Positions 21,667 to 22,247 of a stretch of 22,247 nt of DNA are shown piece by piece (position 1 is the stretch's first letter; each line of letters starts with the position of its first letter). The position numbers were made by a program, and so were the translations under genes. Location: positions 1 to 22,247 of the forward strand of contig CAZSLV010000029.1 of the NCBI GenBank assembly GCA_964607545.1. Reading direction: 5' to 3'. This stretch comes from Gudongella sp964607545. Its GTDB lineage: Bacteria > Bacillota > Clostridia > Tissierellales > Tissierellaceae. The notes below the pieces were generated by a model. It was not told the DNA's origin. It saw only the letters and a program-made list of their open reading frames with translations, and ran no database searches.

Positions 21667-22247
21667 ATGGATTCTATACTACAAATAATTGATGCTATTA
21701 AGCAAGGAGAAATTAAGGCTTCAAATCTTACAAAGGAAAGTCTAAATTTAAATAAAAAATTTAAGATCCCCTCAGAAGCTTACGATAAAATCTCAAATAA
21801 GTTATTTTACATGGATAACTTACATGTTATTAGAAGCTTATTATCTTCAGGCTATTCTAAGACTTTTGACCTTATTTATCTAGACCCACCCTTTTTTACT
21901 AATTCAATTTTTAATAAAAATATAATAATTGAAACTAATGAAGAAACCCTTAAATTGAAAGTACCCGTCTATAATGACAACACTAGTAATAGGTTAGATG
22001 AATATTTGGAGAATTTAACCACAAGATTAATTTTAATTAGAGACTTATTATCAGATGAGGGGACCTTGTATGTTCACATAGACTGGAGGGTAGTCCATTA
22101 TCTACGCTTGATCTTAGACTATGTTTTTGGCAAGGAAAGATTTTTAAATGAAGTAATATGGTCTTATAAGTCAGGTGGAGCCTCTAAAAGAAGCTTTTCA
22201 AAAAAACACGATAATATATTAGTATATACAAAAACAAAGAATTATAT
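21667..22247 (+). CDS. DNA adenine N6/cytosine N4 methyltransferase, beta-class (type III Mod-like), 3' end cut off
   Basis: N-terminal 193 residues of an AdoMet-dependent DNA methyltransferase; the frame runs off the window. FYMDNLHVIRSLL (47-59) precedes the catalytic motif IV in LIYLDPPFFTN (69-79), in the order motif IV first expected for the beta class used by type III Mod subunits. The region LYVHIDWRVVHYLRLILDYVFG, followed by FLNEVIWSYKSGGASKRSFSKKHDNILVYTK, matches this family's conserved block. The motif is DPPF rather than the commoner DPPY. ATG 21667 has AAAGGGG upstream. Whether a restriction subunit follows is not visible. Its place at the end of a redox-repair cluster suggests read-through from that operon. 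Confidence 0.9.
   Translation, partial: MDSILQIIDAIKQGEIKASNLTKESLNLNKKFKIPSEAYDKISNKLFYMDNLHVIRSLLSSGYSKTFDLIYLDPPFFTNSIFNKNIIIETNEETLKLKVPVYNDNTSNRLDEYLENLTTRLILIRDLLSDEGTLYVHIDWRVVHYLRLILDYVFGKERFLNEVIWSYKSGGASKRSFSKKHDNILVYTKTKNY

Noticed and set aside
1..22247. tRNA, rRNA, CRISPR arrays, insertion sequences and prophage genes
   Set aside because: No cloverleaf-like segment, spaced direct repeats, transposase or phage gene was seen on either strand by eye; a small RNA without these features could be missed.

Overview
The window is AT-rich DNA with GGAGG-type ribosome sites, short intergenic gaps and many intrinsic terminators. Its gene content (FtsH, Mrp, an ECF S component, a rubrerythrin-like ferritin, a Na+-NQR-type complex, LrgAB) points to an anaerobic low-GC Firmicute of the Clostridia/Tissierellia kind. 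That assignment is inferred from gene families, not from a marker gene. UGA is used as a normal stop (nqrB and lrgA both end in TGA) and Trp is encoded by TGG, so the genetic code is standard.

Left part (1-7.3 kb): the 3' part of a surface glucosaminidase with copper-amine-oxidase-type N-terminal repeats comes first. Next is a short gene that conventional ORF calling splits: a 76-residue glutaredoxin-like protein with an in-frame TGA exactly at the first cysteine of its CPxC site (Thr-Pro-Thr-Sec-Pro-Trp-Cys). A plausible bacterial SECIS hairpin lies just downstream, so this is a predicted selenoprotein. A DUF134 regulator, Mrp ATPase, ECF S component and ftsH follow on the same strand. Convergent to ftsH is mnmH/selU (tRNA 2-selenouridine synthase), an independent sign that the organism uses selenium.

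Middle part (7.3-13.4 kb): short, mostly single-gene units in alternating orientation. They are DUF1893 plus a DMT permease, a HerA-like/DUF853 ATPase, an acyl-ACP thioesterase, a small protein with a degenerate P-loop-like segment, methylglyoxal synthase, a cold-shock protein with a leader of about 120 nt, and a PpiC-type prolyl isomerase without a signal peptide.

Right part (13.5-22.2 kb): a compact five-gene operon encodes NqrB, C, D, E and F but has no nqrA, and its promoter is overlapped by a 22-bp inverted repeat. After its terminator come a large RelA/SpoT-type synthetase with an unassigned C-terminal half and a ferritin-like protein. The closing cluster is lrgA-lrgB-msrA-msrC (LrgAB membrane proteins plus two methionine-sulfoxide reductases), followed by a DNA methyltransferase cut off by the window end. 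Thiol/selenol redox repair (Sec-glutaredoxin, MsrA, free-Met-R-SO reductase, ferritin-like protein) recurs through the window. No tRNA, rRNA, CRISPR array or insertion sequence was seen.
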